In this document: piece by piece, positions 62,246 through 64,000 of the stretch
Numbering within the stretch: position 1 is the first letter of the stretch
Layout of the letters: each line of letters begins with the position of its first letter
Assembly (NCBI GenBank): GCA_023440965.1
Contig: JAEZRC010000007.1
Span: forward strand, 496,001-560,000
DNA length: 64,000 nt
Direction of reading: 5' to 3'
Source: Bacillota bacterium
GTDB taxonomy: Bacteria; Bacillota; Clostridia; Oscillospirales; Ruminococcaceae
Position numbers and translations under genes: made by a program
The notes under the pieces: model-generated
Database searches by the model: none
What the model was told of the DNA's origin: nothing
The model's input: only the letters and a program-made list of their open reading frames with translations

Positions 62246-63044
62246 TTTTCTTTCTTTTGATTTTATACGAAAGGCTTTACTTGTAGGTGGACTTGTATCT
62301 CTTTGTGCCGCTTTACTTGGAGTAAGCCTTGTACTTAAAAGATATTCAATGATTGGTGACGGATTATCCCACGTTGGCTTCGGTGCGTTGTCTGTTGCTA
62401 TGGCGCTTAATCTTGCACCTCTTCAGGTTTCTGTACCAGTAGTAGTTATTGCTGCATTTCTCTTACTAAAAATAAGTGAAAATGGCAAAATAAAGGGTGA
62501 TGCTGCCATTGCACTAATTTCAAGCAGTTCAATAGCAATAGGTGTAATAGCAACTTCACTTAAAAACGGAATGAATATGGACGTAATGAGCTATATGTTC
62601 GGTTCAGCTCTTGCTATTACCGACAATGACTCAAGAATTTCTATAATACTTTCTATTGCTGTACTTATTGTTTTTATCTTATTTTATAACAGGCTGTTTG
62701 CTGTTACATTTGATGAGAATTTTTCAAAGGCTTCAGGGACAAATGTCAAAGCATTCAATATGATGATAGCCTTCCTTACAGCTATTACTATTGTAATAGG
62801 GATGAGAATAATGGGAACAATGTTAATATCAAGTCTTATCATCTTCCCTGCATTAAGTTCAATGAGAATATTCAAGAACTTTAAAAGTGTTATTATTTCT
62901 TCGGCAATAATTTCAGTATTATGCTTCTTTATGGGAATATTTGCTTCGTTTGTTTACGAGGTACCTGCCGGAGCAAGTGTTGTTGTAGCAAATCTTGTTG
63001 TATTTTTGATTTTTTCTATGATAGGGTTTATCAGAAAAAAATAG
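62226..63044 (+). CDS. znuB: Zinc ABC importer permease
   Basis: A 272-residue, eight- to nine-helix permease of the ABC-3 family. RYSMIGDGLSHVGFGALSVA and GTMLISSLIIFPALSS are family blocks. Start ATG 62226 lies inside the ATPase gene with GGAGG eight bases before. Last gene of the operon; no clear terminator follows. Confidence 0.94.
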   Translation: MLAMINDFLSFDFIRKALLVGGLVSLCAALLGVSLVLKRYSMIGDGLSHVGFGALSVAMALNLAPLQVSVPVVVIAAFLLLKISENGKIKGDAAIALISSSSIAIGVIATSLKNGMNMDVMSYMFGSALAITDNDSRISIILSIAVLIVFILFYNRLFAVTFDENFSKASGTNVKAFNMMIAFLTAITIVIGMRIMGTMLISSLIIFPALSSMRIFKNFKSVIISSAIISVLCFFMGIFASFVYEVPAGASVVVANLVVFLIFSMIGFIRKK

Positions 63045-63066
63045 TAAAGCAAATTAAAATAAAGAC

Positions 63067-63095
63067 TTGCAAATAAATATAATGTATGATATACT
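63067..63095 (+). promoter_or_regulatory. Promoter of secG
   Basis: TTGCAA at 63067-63072 and TATACT at 63090-63095, spacer 17 bases. Confidence 0.75.
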
Positions 63096-63130
63096 TTATT
63101 AGAATGTTAAAGTTTTACGGAGGGTTATTG

Positions 63131-63373
63131 ATGAATACTATTCAGCTTATCAGTGGTATATTATTGGTAATAGCATGTTTGATTATAATTCTTGTTGTTC
63201 TTGTTCAGGACAGTAAGGACCCAGGAATGACATCTGCTATAACAGGCTCTGCTAATGATTCTTTCTTCGGAAGAAACGGTAGCAAGACCAGAGATTCAAA
63301 GGTTGCAAACTTTACAAGAGTTGCTGCTTTTATATTCTTCGGAGTAACTTTGCTTGTTAATATACTAAAGTAA
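63131..63373 (+). CDS. secG: Preprotein translocase subunit SecG
   Basis: An 80-residue membrane protein with two helices and the loop VLVQDSKDPGMTSAITGS and FFGRNGSKTRD, as in SecG. Start ATG 63131 follows GGAGG; the longer frame upstream includes the promoter. SecG followed by RNase R is a common gene order in Firmicutes. Confidence 0.94.
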   Translation: MNTIQLISGILLVIACLIIILVVLVQDSKDPGMTSAITGSANDSFFGRNGSKTRDSKVANFTRVAAFIFFGVTLLVNILK

Positions 63374-63386
63374 AAATGATTAATTG

Positions 63387-63414
63387 ATAGCCCTGCGTTT
63401 TTACGTGGGGCTAT
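63387..63414 (+). terminator. Weak terminator after secG
   Basis: Arms ATAGCCC/GGGCTAT and CGT/ACG with a TG-TG internal mismatch and a short T stretch. Confidence 0.6.
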
Positions 63415-63496
63415 TTGCATATCCAAAAAAGCATAATTAATGTTTTACTGCACAAAATTTTAATATATAAAAGCAATAAAAAAACGGAGGAATAAA

Positions 63497-64000
63497 ATGA
63501 AAGAAACATACAAAAAAATCATATTTGATAAAATTAAAAAGACTGGGAAACAACCTTTGCCATACAAAAAACTATTAAGATCCTGCCGAGTTTCTGATAA
63601 AGACTTCAAGCATTTTACTGAAACTCTTGAGAGAATGAAAGTCAACGGTGAGATTTTTGAACAGCCTGACGGTTTCCTTCTCCCAAAATACTGCGGACTT
63701 GTTACTGCAAAGATTACTCGCCTTAATAAAACCTTTGGTTTTGCTAAGGACATTAAAACTGAGGAAGTAATTTTTATTCCAGGAAAGTTCCTTAAAGGTG
63801 CAATGCCTGATGATACAGTAAATGTAAGAGCATTCAAGGGCAAGGGTGAATCACTTGAGGGTGAAGTTGTTAATATTGTCAATCAGGACTTCTCACGCTT
63901 TACTGGTAATATAAAAAGAGAGTTTGACACCTTCTGTGTTATTCCCGATATTATGTCACAGTATGCTATGCCTATTGAAAATATATCTGACTTTGAGGTC
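63497..64000 (+). CDS. rnr: Ribonuclease R, N-terminal part (cut by window edge)
   Basis: 3'-to-5' exoribonuclease of the RNase II family. The frame starts at ATG 63497 behind GGAGG and is open to the end of the window (168 residues). The winged-helix-like start, then LPKYCGLVTAKITRLNKTFG and the first cold-shock domain, match RNase R. The catalytic domain lies outside the window. Follows secG as in many Firmicutes. Confidence 0.9.
   Translation, partial: MKETYKKIIFDKIKKTGKQPLPYKKLLRSCRVSDKDFKHFTETLERMKVNGEIFEQPDGFLLPKYCGLVTAKITRLNKTFGFAKDIKTEEVIFIPGKFLKGAMPDDTVNVRAFKGKGESLEGEVVNIVNQDFSRFTGNIKREFDTFCVIPDIMSQYAMPIENISDFEV

Noticed and set aside
63460..63882. Minus-strand open frame opposite the start of rnr
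   Set aside because: Antisense to a recognised gene; a by-product of codon use.
1..64000. CRISPR arrays, tRNA/rRNA genes, insertion sequences, prophage
   Set aside because: No regularly spaced repeats, tRNA-like cloverleafs, transposase or phage structural motifs were seen on either strand.

Overview
The window is AT-rich DNA of a strictly anaerobic, fermentative, low-GC Gram-positive bacterium of the Clostridia. The best guess is the Ruminococcaceae/Oscillospiraceae. Signs are pyruvate formate-lyase with its activase, Re-type citrate synthase, desulfoferrodoxin and reverse rubrerythrin, a SpoIIM-like protein, LTA synthase, T-box leaders, strong Shine-Dalgarno sites with frequent GTG/TTG starts, and many TTGACA-17-TATAAT promoters. 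No rRNA, tRNA, insertion sequence, prophage or CRISPR array is visible. Both ends cut genes: alaS at the left and rnr at the right.

Layout. 1-9.95 kb, all on the minus strand: alaS with an Ala T-box, a DUF624 protein, a SpoIIM-like protein, proC, folT behind a THF riboswitch, pfkA, a PASTA protein whose kinase domain lacks its catalytic residues, and an epimerase-like gene downstream of an acyl-CoA ligase. That ligase is preceded by a complete T-box leader whose specifier reads CTC (Leu). 10.3-17.6 kb: a zinc-ribbon membrane protein, a glycosyltransferase-cardiolipin synthase pair (+), then HAD phosphatase, XRE-cupin regulator and a second acyl-CoA ligase (-). 17.0-20 kb: tgt-mntP behind a yybP-ykoY manganese riboswitch, and queA. 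20-24.9 kb (+): a lysine riboswitch driving asd, a small actin-fold-like protein, dapA and dapB, followed by a cupin/HD gene pair. 25-33.4 kb: a Cache-GGDEF protein with an altered active site, xpt with a BMP-type nucleoside ABC importer, and an SDR. 33.4-35.3 kb: oxygen-defence genes around an internally deleted NhaC-type antiporter. 35.4-38.9 kb: a three-gene envelope operon (GT2-GtrA fusion, phosphodiester glycosidase, unknown membrane protein).

39-47.1 kb holds a ten-gene type IV pilus operon: pilA, prepilin peptidase, pilC, pilM, pilN, pilO, three minor pilin-like genes, pilB. One minor pilin carries two modules resembling chitin/cellulose-binding CBM5/12, and the prepilin peptidase lacks the usual GxGD aspartate. 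47.2-51 kb: the formate module (FNT channel, pflA, pflB). 51.2-57.7 kb: a small conserved peptide gene whose ribosome site lies in a terminator hairpin, a FlK-like thioesterase, an LTA synthase, typA with a promoter-proximal terminator, a YibE/F membrane protein and a helical-repeat protein. 57.8-64 kb: Re-citrate synthase with a GntR repressor and a matching palindromic operator; zur-znuACB behind a Zur-like dyad; secG; start of rnr.

The strongest leads are: (1) the leucine T-box on an acyl-CoA ligase, suggesting leucine synthesis by activation and reductive carboxylation of isovalerate; (2) a pilus with carbohydrate-binding minor pilins; (3) tgt placed between a manganese riboswitch and the Mn exporter; (4) the PASTA pseudokinase; (5) the deleted antiporter. 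All assignments come from reading sequence and recalled family motifs; no database search was run.
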